Part shown: piece after piece, positions 50,960 through 59,509 of the stretch | Numbering within the stretch: the stretch's first letter is position 1 | Layout of the letters: each line of letters opens with the position of its first letter | From: Hafnia alvei | GTDB taxonomy: Bacteria > Pseudomonadota > Gammaproteobacteria > Enterobacterales > Enterobacteriaceae | Assembly (NCBI RefSeq): GCF_964063325.1 | Contig: NZ_OZ061315.1 | Location: 682,001 to 746,000 of the forward strand | Reading direction: 5' to 3' | Length of the DNA: 64,000 bases | The notes under the pieces: generated by a model | Databases searched by the model: none | What the model saw: only the letters and a program-made list of their open reading frames with translations | What the model was told of the DNA's origin: nothing | Position numbers and translations under genes: made by a program

Positions 50960-52255
50960 ATGCGTAAAATTAAAGGCTTACGCTGGTACATGATAGCCTT
51001 GGTTACCGTGGGAACTGTATTGGGTTACTTAACTCGTAACGCCATTGCCGTTGCTGCTCCGACCTTACAAGACACCATGCATATCACCACCCAGCAATAC
51101 TCTTACATTATTGCTGCGTATTCTGCGTGTTATACCATCATGCAGCCCGTTGCGGGCTATGTGCTTGATGTGCTGGGAACGAAGGTGGGTTATGCACTGT
51201 TTGCCATCCTGTGGGCGGTATTCTGTATGGGTACTGCATTAGCCAGTAGCTGGGGTGGTTTAGCTATCGCACGCGGTGCGGTGGGTATGGCTGAAGCCGC
51301 GATGATCCCTGCTGGTTTGAAAGCCTCATCCGAATGGTTCCCTGCGAAAGAACGTTCTATCGCCGTGGGTTACTTTAACGTAGGTTCATCGATTGGTGGG
51401 ATGATTGCGCCTCCATTAGTGGTGTGGGCTATCGTTGCACACAGTTGGGAAATGGCCTTCATTATTACCGGTGCGCTCAGCCTGATTTGGGCAATCTGCT
51501 GGTTAATCTTCTACAAACATCCGAAAGACCAGAAGAAACTGTCAGACGAAGAGCGTGATTACATCCTGAGCGGTCAGGAAGCGCATCACCAAACCAACAA
51601 CGCTAAGCGTATGTCTGCATGGGAAATTCTGCGTAACCGCCAGTTCTGGGGCATTGCTCTGCCACGTTTTCTGGCTGAGCCAGCGTGGGGGACTTTCAAT
51701 GCTTGGATCCCGCTATTCATGTTCAAAGCCTACGGCTTCAACCTGAAAGAAATTGCGATGTTTGCCTGGATGCCGATGCTGTTTGCTGACGTTGGTTGCG
51801 TGCTGGGCGGCTATTTGCCTCCGTTGTTCCAGAAATATTTCAAAGTAAACCTGATTGTTTCGCGTAAGTTGGTTGTCACCATGGGCGCAGTTCTGATGAT
51901 TGGCCCTGGGATGATCGGCTTGTTCACCAGCCCTTATGCGGCAATCGCTTTGCTGTGTGTAGGTGGTTTTGCTCACCAGTCTCTGTCTGGTGCATTGATC
52001 ACGTTATCTTCCGATGTCTTTGGGCGTAATGAGGTAGCGACCGCTAACGGTTTGACCGGGATGGCGGCATGGACTGCAAGTACCATGTTTGCGCTAGTCG
52101 TCGGGGCATTGGCAGATACTATCGGCTTTAGCCCGCTGTTCGCAGCGCTAGCGGTCTTTGACCTGCTGGGGGCACTGGTTATCTGGACGGTGCTGCAAAA
52201 CCGTACGGCGGAAGAGGTTGAGGCGGCATCGAGCCATCAGAAAGCAACGGTGTAA
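50960..52255 (+). CDS. exuT: Hexuronate:proton symporter
   Basis: Major facilitator (ACS family) importing galacturonate and glucuronate. It has 431 residues, twelve membrane segments, opening MRKIKGLRWYMIALVTVGTV. ACS features include NAIAVAAPTLQD, GVAEAAMIP-like GMAEAAMIPAGLK and ERSIAVGYFNVGSSIGG. GGGAGAG lies upstream of the ATG. It supplies the substrates of UxaC/B/A and is followed by its regulator exuR after a terminator. Confidence 0.96.
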   Translation: MRKIKGLRWYMIALVTVGTVLGYLTRNAIAVAAPTLQDTMHITTQQYSYIIAAYSACYTIMQPVAGYVLDVLGTKVGYALFAILWAVFCMGTALASSWGGLAIARGAVGMAEAAMIPAGLKASSEWFPAKERSIAVGYFNVGSSIGGMIAPPLVVWAIVAHSWEMAFIITGALSLIWAICWLIFYKHPKDQKKLSDEERDYILSGQEAHHQTNNAKRMSAWEILRNRQFWGIALPRFLAEPAWGTFNAWIPLFMFKAYGFNLKEIAMFAWMPMLFADVGCVLGGYLPPLFQKYFKVNLIVSRKLVVTMGAVLMIGPGMIGLFTSPYAAIALLCVGGFAHQSLSGALITLSSDVFGRNEVATANGLTGMAAWTASTMFALVVGALADTIGFSPLFAALAVFDLLGALVIWTVLQNRTAEEVEAASSHQKATV

Positions 52256-52298
52256 CCTTCTGATATATTAACGGTTTAAGTTATCGACCGTATCCTTG

Positions 52299-52328
52299 AA
52301 ATCCGCCCTTTATCGGCGGATTTTTTTT
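52299..52328 (+). terminator. Terminator of exuT
   Basis: AAATCCGCC and GGCGGATTT with a seven-base loop and a long T-run, placed 44 bases after exuT. Confidence 0.88.
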
Positions 52329-52382
52329 ACCTGTATTTTTTACCCATAACCAGAGCGTTGGGCTCTCTGGTGCCCATATTGG

Positions 52383-52402
52383 AAAAGTGGTATAACAGAT
52401 TT
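52383..52402 (+). promoter_or_regulatory. Candidate ExuR operator before exuR
   Basis: TGGTATAACA (52388-52397) matches 9 of 10 of the TGGTATACCA core of ExuR/UxuR operators. It would allow autoregulation of exuR. Flanking bases fit poorly. Confidence 0.4.
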
Positions 52403-52457
52403 AAATCTGCATGTATCACAGCATTTGCCCACTCTTAACCCTAATAGAGCACCATAA

Positions 52458-53231
52458 ATGGAATTCACAGAACCCAGAAGACTGTATCAACAGTTAGCCG
52501 CAGAGCTGAAACAGCGCGTCGAATCAGGCGTTTACCCTGTGGGTGAGAAGCTGCCAGCCGAGCGTTTTATCGCCGAAGAGATGAACGTGAGCCGCACAGT
52601 GGTTCGCGAGGCTATCATCATGCTGGAGGTAGAGGGCTATGTTGAGGTGCGTAAAGGTTCTGGCATCCATGTCATCAGCAATCAGCCAAAAACGTTGGTT
52701 CAGCCCAACCGCAATATTCAGTTTGCGAGTGCAGGGCCGTTTGAGCTGCTGCAAGCACGTCAGCTGATTGAAAGTAATATTGCTGAGTTTGCGGCGACTC
52801 AGGTCACCAAACAGGACATTGTGGCGCTGATGGAAATTCAGGAGCATGCGCGTCAGGAAGATCGTTTCCGTGATTCTGAATGGGATTTGAAATTTCATGT
52901 GCAGGTCGCTTTGGCCACGCAGAACTCAGCTATGGCTACGATTGTGGAGCAGATGTGGAGCCAGCGTATTCATAACCCGTATTGGCTAAAACTCCATGAG
53001 CATATCGATGATGTGTCGATCGAAAGCTGGTGCGAAGATCATGACAAGATCCTCAAAGCGCTAATGCGTAAAGATCCTTACGGCGCGAAGGTGGCGATGT
53101 GGCAACATTTGGAAAATACGAAGCAAATGCTTTTCCAAGCAACCACCGATGACTTTGAGTTTAACGTCGATCGCTATCTGTTCGCTGAAAACCCGGTGGT
53201 TCATTTGGACGGCGTGACCAACGCTAAATGA
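52458..53231 (+). CDS. exuR: GntR-family repressor of hexuronate genes
   Basis: A FadR-subfamily repressor of 257 residues (E. coli 258) released by galacturonate or glucuronate. The winged helix (about 9-75) contains YPVGEKLPAERFIAEEMNVS and RTVVREAIIMLEVEGYV. The FCD effector domain follows, with metal-type residues DLKFHVQVA and AMWQHLENTK. It lies directly after exuT, as in E. coli, and should control uxaC, uxaBA and exuT here. Confidence 0.95.
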   Translation: MEFTEPRRLYQQLAAELKQRVESGVYPVGEKLPAERFIAEEMNVSRTVVREAIIMLEVEGYVEVRKGSGIHVISNQPKTLVQPNRNIQFASAGPFELLQARQLIESNIAEFAATQVTKQDIVALMEIQEHARQEDRFRDSEWDLKFHVQVALATQNSAMATIVEQMWSQRIHNPYWLKLHEHIDDVSIESWCEDHDKILKALMRKDPYGAKVAMWQHLENTKQMLFQATTDDFEFNVDRYLFAENPVVHLDGVTNAK

Positions 53232-53252
53232 TTTCACCCAACTGATTGTATG

Positions 53253-53282
53253 TTGTAAAGAATCGTCGGCTTAATCTATAAT
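53253..53282 (+). promoter_or_regulatory. Probable promoter of the fluoride riboswitch-fluC unit
   Basis: TTGTAA (53253-53258) and a perfect TATAAT (53277-53282) are separated by 18 bases, placing the start at or just before the aptamer. Confidence 0.6.
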
Positions 53283-53286
53283 TCAA

Positions 53287-53378
53287 TCGGTGATGGTGCT
53301 CCACCGTTGGTTGCTAAATTCTCGGCAACTAAAAACCGCCAAAAGAGCTATCTCTTTTCGCTGATGACGCCTGGCAGA
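53287..53378 (+). promoter_or_regulatory. Fluoride riboswitch (crcB motif)
   Basis: The conserved parts appear in order: CGGTGATGGTGCTCCACCG, AACCGCC, a hairpin AAAAGAGC-TA-TCTCTTTT, and GCTGATGACGCCTGGCAG. This matches the crcB motif, which binds fluoride with magnesium and turns expression on. An extra small stem (GTTGC 53310-53314 with GCAAC 53325-53329) is inserted in the linker. About 140 bases separate the aptamer from the fluC start, a long expression platform. Confidence 0.88.
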
Positions 53379-53517
53379 AGTCTGAGCTTTATTTCTCTGT
53401 TTATTCAGGGCGATAGTGTTTGGCTGCCGGGCTAAAATTCTCTCCCTGTAGTCAATCAAATCGTCGCTGCTAACAGTCTTCATTTATAACATGCTTGTTA
53501 TTATCAAGGAGCACGCC

Positions 53518-53913
53518 ATGAGCTATGGCCTAACACTACTGATTGTTGCCTTTGGTGGCGCCGTGGGAGCTATTACCCGTTTTCAAATTACCAATTGGTT
53601 TAACGGTTGGTTTGGGAGTTCATTCCCTTACGCAACGTTGACGGTGAACGTGGTGGGTTGTTTTATCATGGGGTTATTGGTTGCGGCGCTAAATACCGGA
53701 ACGCTAATTTCTCCTCATTGGCGCCCACTGATTGCGGTTGGTTTTCTGGGGGCATTAACCACCTTTTCCACGTTCTCGTTTGATACCCTAGCGTTGTTTA
53801 CTCAAGGATTTTGGCTGCGGGCGGCCATGAACGTTATTTTGAATCTGGTGCTGTGTATGATTGCGGTTGCCGCAGGCTATGCGCTGCTAAGCCGTGGTTC
53901 AATGCCAGGTTAA
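53518..53913 (+). CDS. crcB: Fluoride channel FluC (CrcB)
   Basis: A dual-topology dimeric channel that expels fluoride. The ATG at 53518 with AAGGAG upstream gives 131 residues (family about 125); an earlier ATG at 53491 lacks a ribosome site. Four membrane helices are visible, with GGAVGAITRFQ, TLTVNVVGCF (channel Asn) and GFLGALTTFSTFSFDT (the phenylalanine/threonine track). The fluoride riboswitch upstream confirms the role. It sits between exuR and an unrecognised gene. Confidence 0.95.
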   Translation: MSYGLTLLIVAFGGAVGAITRFQITNWFNGWFGSSFPYATLTVNVVGCFIMGLLVAALNTGTLISPHWRPLIAVGFLGALTTFSTFSFDTLALFTQGFWLRAAMNVILNLVLCMIAVAAGYALLSRGSMPG

Positions 53914-54154
53914 CCAGTCATGTCTAGCCGTGTTTATTGAGATCGTGTGTTTATTGAGAGTAATAGGTAAACACGGCATGGTTCATTGATCATACTAATA
54001 CCTACTTTTTTTCCTTCTTGTTTCCTTTTCTTGAACCTCGTGGAAACTAGACGCAAATAAGCCTATATATCGCTAAATTCGTCGTGATAAATGCGTATTT
54101 TCTGCTGTTTCCTAGACGGTGATTTTGCTACAGTTAGCCGACTTTTTTCTGCAT

Positions 54155-54694
54155 ATGTCTGGAAGCAACAAAATATTGAAGCGTCTTTCGTCTGCCACCG
54201 TTATGTTACTGTTGTTATGCTGGGTCAGTATGGCCTCTGGCAAGCAAACGGCTTGGCATTCGCACAATGCGAATCACTATGCTAATCCAGCCTACGTTGT
54301 TAAAGCAGATAGCGATTTAGACGAGATATTCATAGACAGTTTGTCCATGTCGGTCATGCAACTGCCTAGTGAACGTCAGCAATATCTTTCTCGTAAATCT
54401 AATTCGCGGAAACTGGCGGCGCTGCTGCGCCTCCATATGCAATCGGGATCAGAACAAGGGCGAGCGTCGCCTAAGTTGCCGGATGCTCCTCTACCGCTGC
54501 GCGCGGAAATTCCCTATTTCGAAGCCTCTCGACAGTATAGCGCCGAGGTTGTTTCTCTTGCTCTATTACGAACATTACAGCTTCCCCCACATCAAAATCG
54601 GCTGGGTGGCTGGAAAGAGAGTAATATTCTATACAGAGGAAAGCTGACGTATGACCAACCGGATGCCACGCGCACGTTGGTTAACTTTAGCTAG
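54155..54694 (+). CDS. Unrecognised secreted protein
   Basis: Not recognised. From the ATG at 54155 it has 179 residues; a GTG at 54119 would add 12. The N-terminus fits a signal peptide (KILKRLSS then TVMLLLLCWVSMASG). The mature part is hydrophilic with no cysteine or repeat, containing SRKLAALLRLHMQSGS and a proline-rich LPDAPLPLRAEIP. No clear ribosome site was found. It lies between crcB and yqjA, where E. coli has nothing similar. The frame is open and codon use looks enteric, so it is probably a real gene. Confidence 0.6.
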   Translation: MSGSNKILKRLSSATVMLLLLCWVSMASGKQTAWHSHNANHYANPAYVVKADSDLDEIFIDSLSMSVMQLPSERQQYLSRKSNSRKLAALLRLHMQSGSEQGRASPKLPDAPLPLRAEIPYFEASRQYSAEVVSLALLRTLQLPPHQNRLGGWKESNILYRGKLTYDQPDATRTLVNFS

Positions 54695-54776
54695 CTCCCT
54701 GACTCCATCGTCCTTTGTGACGTCCATGAGATGAGCTGGCGGATGGACCTTCCGAATTTTCAGTTAGGAATACTCG

Positions 54777-55454
54777 ATGGATATGATTAACGAATTGATA
54801 CACGCCCTGTGGCAGCAGGACTATGAAACACTGGCGAATCCATCGCTAGTGTGGACGATTTACGGCATTTTGTTTGTGATTTTATTTCTGGAAAATGGTT
54901 TGCTGCCGGCGGCCTTTTTACCGGGTGATAGTTTACTGATCCTCGTCGGCGTGCTGATTGCTAAAGGTACTATGGGCTTTGGCATGACTATTTTTGTGCT
55001 AACTACCGCGGCTAGCCTCGGCTGTTGGGTGGGGTATATCCAAGGGCGATGGTTAGGCAATACCAGGCTGGTGCAAAAGTGGCTTTCTCATCTTCCCGCA
55101 CACTACCATCAGCGCTCGCATCATTTGTTCCACAAGCACGGTCTTTCGGCACTGTTGGTCGGACGTTTTCTTGCTTTCGTGCGCACGCTGTTGCCGCTGA
55201 TTGCGGGTCTTTCGGGTTTAAGCAGCACTCGCTTCCAGTTCTTTAACTGGGTGAGCGGTTTTCTGTGGGTCATTATTTTGACAACGCTAGGCTATGTGCT
55301 GGGTAAAACGCCGTTATTCCTGCGTTATGAAGACCAGCTGATGTTCCTGTTGATGATGCTGCCGCTGGTTCTTCTGGTCGTGGGATTGGTGGGGTCATTG
55401 GTCGTGCTATGGCGTAAAAAACATGCAACAACACAGCCTGAGCAAAGGAAATAA
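54777..55454 (+). CDS. yqjA: DedA-family membrane protein YqjA
   Basis: An inner-membrane DedA (SNARE-associated/VTT) protein of 225 residues (E. coli 220). DedA proteins support membrane homeostasis, drug and alkali resistance, and lipid-carrier flipping in some relatives. Signatures: ENGLLPAAFLPGDSLLILVG, the membrane-embedded acidic residues, and GRFLAFVRTLLPLIAGLSG with its essential arginines. AGGA lies eight bases before the ATG. mzrA follows after one base, the E. coli operon in which CpxR controls both. Confidence 0.96.
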   Translation: MDMINELIHALWQQDYETLANPSLVWTIYGILFVILFLENGLLPAAFLPGDSLLILVGVLIAKGTMGFGMTIFVLTTAASLGCWVGYIQGRWLGNTRLVQKWLSHLPAHYHQRSHHLFHKHGLSALLVGRFLAFVRTLLPLIAGLSGLSSTRFQFFNWVSGFLWVIILTTLGYVLGKTPLFLRYEDQLMFLLMMLPLVLLVVGLVGSLVVLWRKKHATTQPEQRK

Positions 55455-55455
55455 C

Positions 55456-55857
55456 GTGACTCTGTTACTTATTCAACGGCTTGGATGGAAGCGTGCTTTG
55501 CTGCTTTTGGCGCTGATCGTCGCTGCATTTGCATGGTGGGTGGTGCCACATTTGGTGCATAAGGAAACCACGCTGCAAATCAGCGCAACGCAGTCTGGTT
55601 TAGCAACGCCCGATGGTTTTTTTGTCTACCAGAAACTCGATGAGCACGGCATCAGTATTAAAAGCATCACGCCAGACGGGAACGGTTTGCTGGTTCATTT
55701 AGCTAAGCCCGAACAGCAAGATGAGGCAATGCATGTGCTTCAGACGGTGCTGCCGCGTGGCTATAGCATTGCTTCTAAAACGCATCGGCGCACGCTATTT
55801 CAGTCAGGCGAGGGTGACGTCAAGGATCTTCCCAGGCAACCGAGACTTAGCAGCTAA
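55456..55857 (+). CDS. mzrA: EnvZ/OmpR modulator MzrA
   Basis: A small inner-membrane protein that in E. coli links CpxA/CpxR to EnvZ/OmpR. A GTG at 55456 with AAAGGA upstream gives 133 residues (E. coli 127); an upstream ATG at 55423 inside yqjA is less likely. One membrane segment (about 12-30) is followed by a periplasmic part with TPDGFFVYQKLDEHGISIKS, matching MzrA. It is directly behind yqjA and ends at a strong terminator. Confidence 0.9.
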   Translation: MTLLLIQRLGWKRALLLLALIVAAFAWWVVPHLVHKETTLQISATQSGLATPDGFFVYQKLDEHGISIKSITPDGNGLLVHLAKPEQQDEAMHVLQTVLPRGYSIASKTHRRTLFQSGEGDVKDLPRQPRLSS

Positions 55858-55862
55858 ACATT

Positions 55863-55896
55863 AAAAACAGAGCCTTATGGCTCTGTTTTGGTTTTT
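55863..55896 (+). terminator. Terminator of yqjA-mzrA
   Basis: AAAACAGAGCC and GGCTCTGTTTT with loop TTAT, followed by more T-rich sequence. Confidence 0.88.
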
Positions 55897-56119
55897 AAGG
55901 ATTGTCTGATTTTTCGATTACCGGCTCCCTTTTTTGACGACAAAGCACCTATTATTTAATGATAGTGATAAGTAATCGTTAATAATTGCAGGTTATAGTT
56001 ATAACGGTCGGACGCACTTCAGCGATCGCGTTATGCTTATCGAATCGTATGTTTGTTTCGATGATACAAAGATACATGTCCCAGGAGTGGGGCACTTTCA
56101 AACTTAATAAGGACTTTTC

Positions 56120-56509
56120 ATGACATTCAAAAAAACCGTAATTTTTGCTATGACCGTTGCCTCTTTGGGCATGATGAGCGCAGCTGCTAATGCTGCGGCG
56201 GTGACCTGTGCTAGCAAGCAACAAAGTATTGAAGAACAGATCCAATATGCCCAACAGCACAACAATACGCATCGCGTTGCAGGTTTGCAGAAGGCGCTTA
56301 GTGAAGTGAAAAGCAACTGCACTGAAGCCGGGCTACGCGCCGATCTGCAAAAGGACGTAACAGAAAAACAGCAGAAAGTTGCTGAACGCCAGCAGGAGCT
56401 CAGCGAAGCTCAGCAAACCGGTAAAACTGACAAAATCAGTAAAAAAGAGAAAAAACTGGTCGAAGCTCAAGATGAGTTGAAAGAGGCGCAGCAGGCGTTA
56501 GGGCAGTAA
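56120..56509 (+). CDS. yqjC: DUF1090 periplasmic protein YqjC
   Basis: A 129-residue protein with a signal peptide ending at ANAAAVTC (about 26). The mature part is an alpha-helical, highly charged coiled coil (KVAERQQELSEAQQ and KKLVEAQDELKEAQQ) after a CASKQQSIEEQI segment. Two cysteines remain (about C30 and C72) and could form a disulfide. Function unknown. It opens the yqjCDEK group; E. coli has the same order. Confidence 0.92.
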   Translation: MTFKKTVIFAMTVASLGMMSAAANAAAVTCASKQQSIEEQIQYAQQHNNTHRVAGLQKALSEVKSNCTEAGLRADLQKDVTEKQQKVAERQQELSEAQQTGKTDKISKKEKKLVEAQDELKEAQQALGQ

Positions 56510-56645
56510 TTAGCGTCGCCAAAAAACCGAGTTTTTTCATACCAAATACGGCAGATGCAGAAGGATATGTGGCAATTACCTTTGCGCTCATGGAAAAAGC
56601 TCGCTATGTTAAAAGACCATATCAGTAAAGTTAAGGAGTCTAGGA

Positions 56646-56951
56646 ATGGCTAACGATTCAACTTCCGAGCAATTACGTGCTGAACTGAAGTCCCTTGCCG
56701 ATACCTTAGAAGAAGTTCTGAACTCTTCTACCGATAAGCCGAAGGCCGAGCTGGAAAAAATCCGTGCGAAAGCTGAAAGCGCATTGCAAGGTAGCCGTGC
56801 ACGCTTGAACGCGGCCGGTGAGAAAGTGGCTGCACAAACCAAAGAGATCGCAGATCGTGCAGATAGCTATGTTCATGATAACCCTTGGACTGGTGTTGGC
56901 ATCGGCGCAGCGGTCGGTGTGGTGCTAGGCGTACTATTGGCTCGCCGCTAA
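56646..56951 (+). CDS. yqjD: DUF883 ribosome-associated membrane protein YqjD
   Basis: A 101-residue C-tail-anchored protein. E. coli YqjD binds stationary-phase ribosomes and holds them at the membrane. The N-terminal part is a coiled coil (SLADTLEEVLNSS, KAELEKIRAKAESAL); the C-terminus DNPWTGVGIGAAVGVVLGVLLARR is the DUF883 signature with a glycine-rich membrane helix. AAGGAG precedes the ATG. The stop overlaps the yqjE start by one base. Confidence 0.95.
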   Translation: MANDSTSEQLRAELKSLADTLEEVLNSSTDKPKAELEKIRAKAESALQGSRARLNAAGEKVAAQTKEIADRADSYVHDNPWTGVGIGAAVGVVLGVLLARR

Positions 56952-57352
56952 TGCCTGCTGATAACGCAACTTCTCAGGGCCCCGCTCGCGGGGTTCTGAG
57001 TACCGCTCAGCGCATTGTCACCATTATTGTTGGCATGGTAGAAACTCGGCTGCGTTTGGCCGTGGTGGAGCTGGAAGAGGAAAAGGCTAACGTTATTCAA
57101 TTGCTGATGATGGCGGGCATTACGCTGCTGTTTACGGCGTTTGGTTTGATGACGTTGCTGGTTTTGCTCTTTTGGGCGATTGATCCAGCCTATCGTTTGA
57201 TGGCTTTAGGTATCACCACCGCTGTTTTACTGGGGTTAGCATTAATTGGGGCAATTTGGACTATCACCAAAGCTCGACGATCAACGCTGCTAGGGTCAAC
57301 CCGCCGGCAGTTAGAGATTGACCGAGAGCTACTGGAAGAGGATCGCAAGTGA
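56951..57352 (+). CDS. yqjE: Holin-superfamily-like inner-membrane protein YqjE
   Basis: A 133-residue protein with two membrane segments (about 54-76 and 83-106) between charged ends. E. coli YqjE has the same size and place. It is often labelled as phage holin family from weak similarity, but nothing in this region is phage-derived. One-base overlap with yqjD and four-base overlap with yqjK indicate a coupled operon, probably stationary-phase induced. Function unknown. Confidence 0.92.
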   Translation: MPADNATSQGPARGVLSTAQRIVTIIVGMVETRLRLAVVELEEEKANVIQLLMMAGITLLFTAFGLMTLLVLLFWAIDPAYRLMALGITTAVLLGLALIGAIWTITKARRSTLLGSTRRQLEIDRELLEEDRK

Positions 57353-57642
57353 GCCGTAATCGACAAGAACTCGCTTTGGAGAAAGCACGTTTGCTGCGTC
57401 AAGTTCAGCAGCAACGTCTTGATTTAGCCGGTGAGCGTCGTGCATGGTTGCAGCTCACTGCGAAATTTGACCACCGTGTTTCGGCCGTGATGCGGTTACG
57501 CAAATTTATGCTGTTAGGCTCAAGCCTGCTTGCATTATATGGCGCTCGTCATCCGGCTAAAACCGCTCGCTGGACGCGCCGTGCATTCAGTGTATGGGGC
57601 GTGGTTAAAGTGGTACGTAAAGCGTTTTACTCAAAATCCTAG
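57349..57642 (+). CDS. yqjK: YqjK-like protein
   Basis: A 97-residue very basic protein. The N-terminal coiled coil (RNRQELALEKARLLRQVQQQ) is followed by one hydrophobic segment (LRKFMLLGSSLLALYG) and an Arg/Lys-rich tail. The start is GTG within the yqjE stop (GTGA). It is the last gene of yqjCDEK. Function unknown; charge suggests binding to RNA, ribosomes or phospholipid, an inference only. Confidence 0.9.
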   Translation: MSRNRQELALEKARLLRQVQQQRLDLAGERRAWLQLTAKFDHRVSAVMRLRKFMLLGSSLLALYGARHPAKTARWTRRAFSVWGVVKVVRKAFYSKS

Positions 57643-57962
57643 CCCAATTTCTCTTTCTTCAAATCGATAAAAATCCCACAAAAATCCTGCGTGTTTATCT
57701 AAATTAAAAGTAATAACTTGCGAAATCACTCGCATACTATCTTTTAACTTATTGTATTTGATTATTTTCTTATAACTTTTTGACTTCAGTTTTTTTGAAG
57801 AATTCCAGCAATTTTACTCGCTAACACTCCTTCATGCTTTGTCCTAGTATTAGCCCATCGAGAGAAACGCGCTCCACAATATGGCTAACGCCACATGGAT
57901 TGCACGCCTCACACCGAACAGCGCTGCATAAGCGGCAACATAAAATTGTCTGGAGCATGAAA

Positions 57963-58358
57963 ATGAGCAACAAATTAGAAAATATCGCACTGCTGGCCGC
58001 CCGTATCCTGATGCCAATCCTGTTTATTTCTGCGGGTTGGGGCAAAGTCACTGGCTACGCTGGCACACAGCAATACATGGAAGCCATGGGTGTTCCCGGC
58101 GCACTGTTGCCGCTGACTATTTTATTAGAGCTGGGTGGTGGTTTAGCCGTTCTGTTCGGTTTACTGACTCGCACTACTGCACTGTTTACCGCAGGCTTCA
58201 CGATTCTGACCGCGTTCCTGTTCCACTCGAACTTTGCGGAAGGTGTTAACCAACTGATGTTCATGAAAAACCTAACTATCGCTGGTGGATACTTGGTTCT
58301 GGCAGTTGCAGGCCCTGGCGCATTCAGCATCGACCGTTTACTGAACAAAAAATGGTAA
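57963..58358 (+). CDS. yqjF: DoxX-family membrane protein YqjF
   Basis: A 131-residue inner-membrane protein with four helices, DoxX family (E. coli YqjF 130). Features are ILMPILFISAGWGKVTGY, GTQQYMEAMGVPG and LFHSNFAEGVNQLMFMKNL. The ATG at 57963 is chosen because TGGAG is seven to eight bases upstream; an ATG six bases earlier lies too close to it. It precedes yqjG (quinone-conjugate reductase), and the two families often go together in quinone or oxidative detoxification. Confidence 0.93.
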   Translation: MSNKLENIALLAARILMPILFISAGWGKVTGYAGTQQYMEAMGVPGALLPLTILLELGGGLAVLFGLLTRTTALFTAGFTILTAFLFHSNFAEGVNQLMFMKNLTIAGGYLVLAVAGPGAFSIDRLLNKKW

Positions 58359-58369
58359 TGACTTGCCTT

Positions 58370-58395
58370 TCTACAGCTCGAATGATTTAGAGTAA
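58370..58395. repeat. ERIC end fragment
   Basis: CAGCTCGAATGATTTAGAGTA resembles the end of the full ERIC elements (CAACTCGAATTATTTAG). The remainder is absent. Confidence 0.35.
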
Positions 58396-58494
58396 AAAGG
58401 GCTATAGTGAGATAGTAAAGGGGCGAAAACGCCCCTTTATGCTTTGGTATAAAGTCACTTCCCGGCAAATTATTGGGCACAATCAGGAGGATTT

Positions 58495-59475
58495 ATGGGA
58501 CAACTCGTTGACGGTATCTGGCAGGATATCTGGTATGACACCAAATCTACCGGTGGACGTTTTAAGCGTTCAAACGCGCAATTCCGTAACTGGGTCACTC
58601 CTGATGGATCTGCTGGCCCAAATAATGAACCGGGATTTAAGGCTGAAAAAGATCGCTACCATCTTTATGTCTCTTTGGCCTGTCCGTGGGCACATCGCAC
58701 GTTGTTAGTTCGAAAGCTCAAGGGGTTGGAAACGCTGATACCTGTTTCCGTGGTCAGCCCGCTGATGCTGGAAAGTGGCTGGACGTTTGATCGTTCTTTC
58801 GCGGCCGCGACCGGTGATCAACTTTATCAGCATGATTTTCTCTATCAGCTCTATTTACAGGCAGATCCACACTATACCGGGCGCGTTACTGTCCCTGTGC
58901 TGTGGGATAAACAAACCCAAACCATCGTCAGCAATGAATCCTCAGATATCATTCGTATGTTTAATACTGCGTTTGATGATTTAGGCGCTAAGCCGGGTGA
59001 TTTCTATCCGTTGGAATTGCGTGCTGAGATTGATGAACTCAATAGCTGGGTTTATGACACTGTCAATAATGGCGTCTATAAAGCAGGGTTTGCGACGTCG
59101 CAAGAGGCCTATGATGAAGCCGTTAGCGCGGTTTTTGCCTCATTAGATAAGCTGGAAAACATTCTTTCTCGTCAACGTTACTTAACTGGCGAGCGCTTGA
59201 CCGAAGCCGATCTTCGTTTGTGGACCACGTTAGTGCGTTTTGACCCAGTATACGTGACGCATTTTAAATGCGATTGGCAGCGGATCAGTGACTATCCGAA
59301 TCTATATGGATTCCTGCGCGATATCTATCAGATACCGGGTATTAAAGAGACGGTCAATCTAGAACACATCCGTAATCATTATTATCGCAGCCATAAAACC
59401 ATCAACCCAACGGGCATTATTTCGATCGGGCCAAAGCAAGATCTTGAGGCTCCGCACGGCCGCGATAAACGTTAA
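58495..59475 (+). CDS. yqjG: Glutathionyl-hydroquinone reductase
   Basis: Xi-class glutathione transferase reducing glutathionyl-hydroquinones with glutathione. It has 326 residues (E. coli 328). The catalytic cysteine is C63 in LACPWAHR. The thioredoxin-like N-domain includes VPVLWDKQTQTIVSNESSDI, and the helical C-domain LTGERLTEADLRLWTTLVRFD. AGGAGG precedes the ATG. It follows yqjF as in E. coli and closes the transposed yqj block. Confidence 0.96.
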   Translation: MGQLVDGIWQDIWYDTKSTGGRFKRSNAQFRNWVTPDGSAGPNNEPGFKAEKDRYHLYVSLACPWAHRTLLVRKLKGLETLIPVSVVSPLMLESGWTFDRSFAAATGDQLYQHDFLYQLYLQADPHYTGRVTVPVLWDKQTQTIVSNESSDIIRMFNTAFDDLGAKPGDFYPLELRAEIDELNSWVYDTVNNGVYKAGFATSQEAYDEAVSAVFASLDKLENILSRQRYLTGERLTEADLRLWTTLVRFDPVYVTHFKCDWQRISDYPNLYGFLRDIYQIPGIKETVNLEHIRNHYYRSHKTINPTGIISIGPKQDLEAPHGRDKR

Positions 59476-59509
59476 TTAAGCCGCACTTTAGCGGCAATGC
59501 TGTTCACTT

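Noticed and set aside
53283..53483. 66-codon minus-strand frame upstream of crcB
   Set aside because: It covers the fluoride riboswitch, whose conserved RNA motifs explain the sequence.
56951..57352. Possible prophage remnant suggested by the holin-like YqjE
   Set aside because: The gene is in the standard chromosomal yqjCDEK group and no other phage gene is near.
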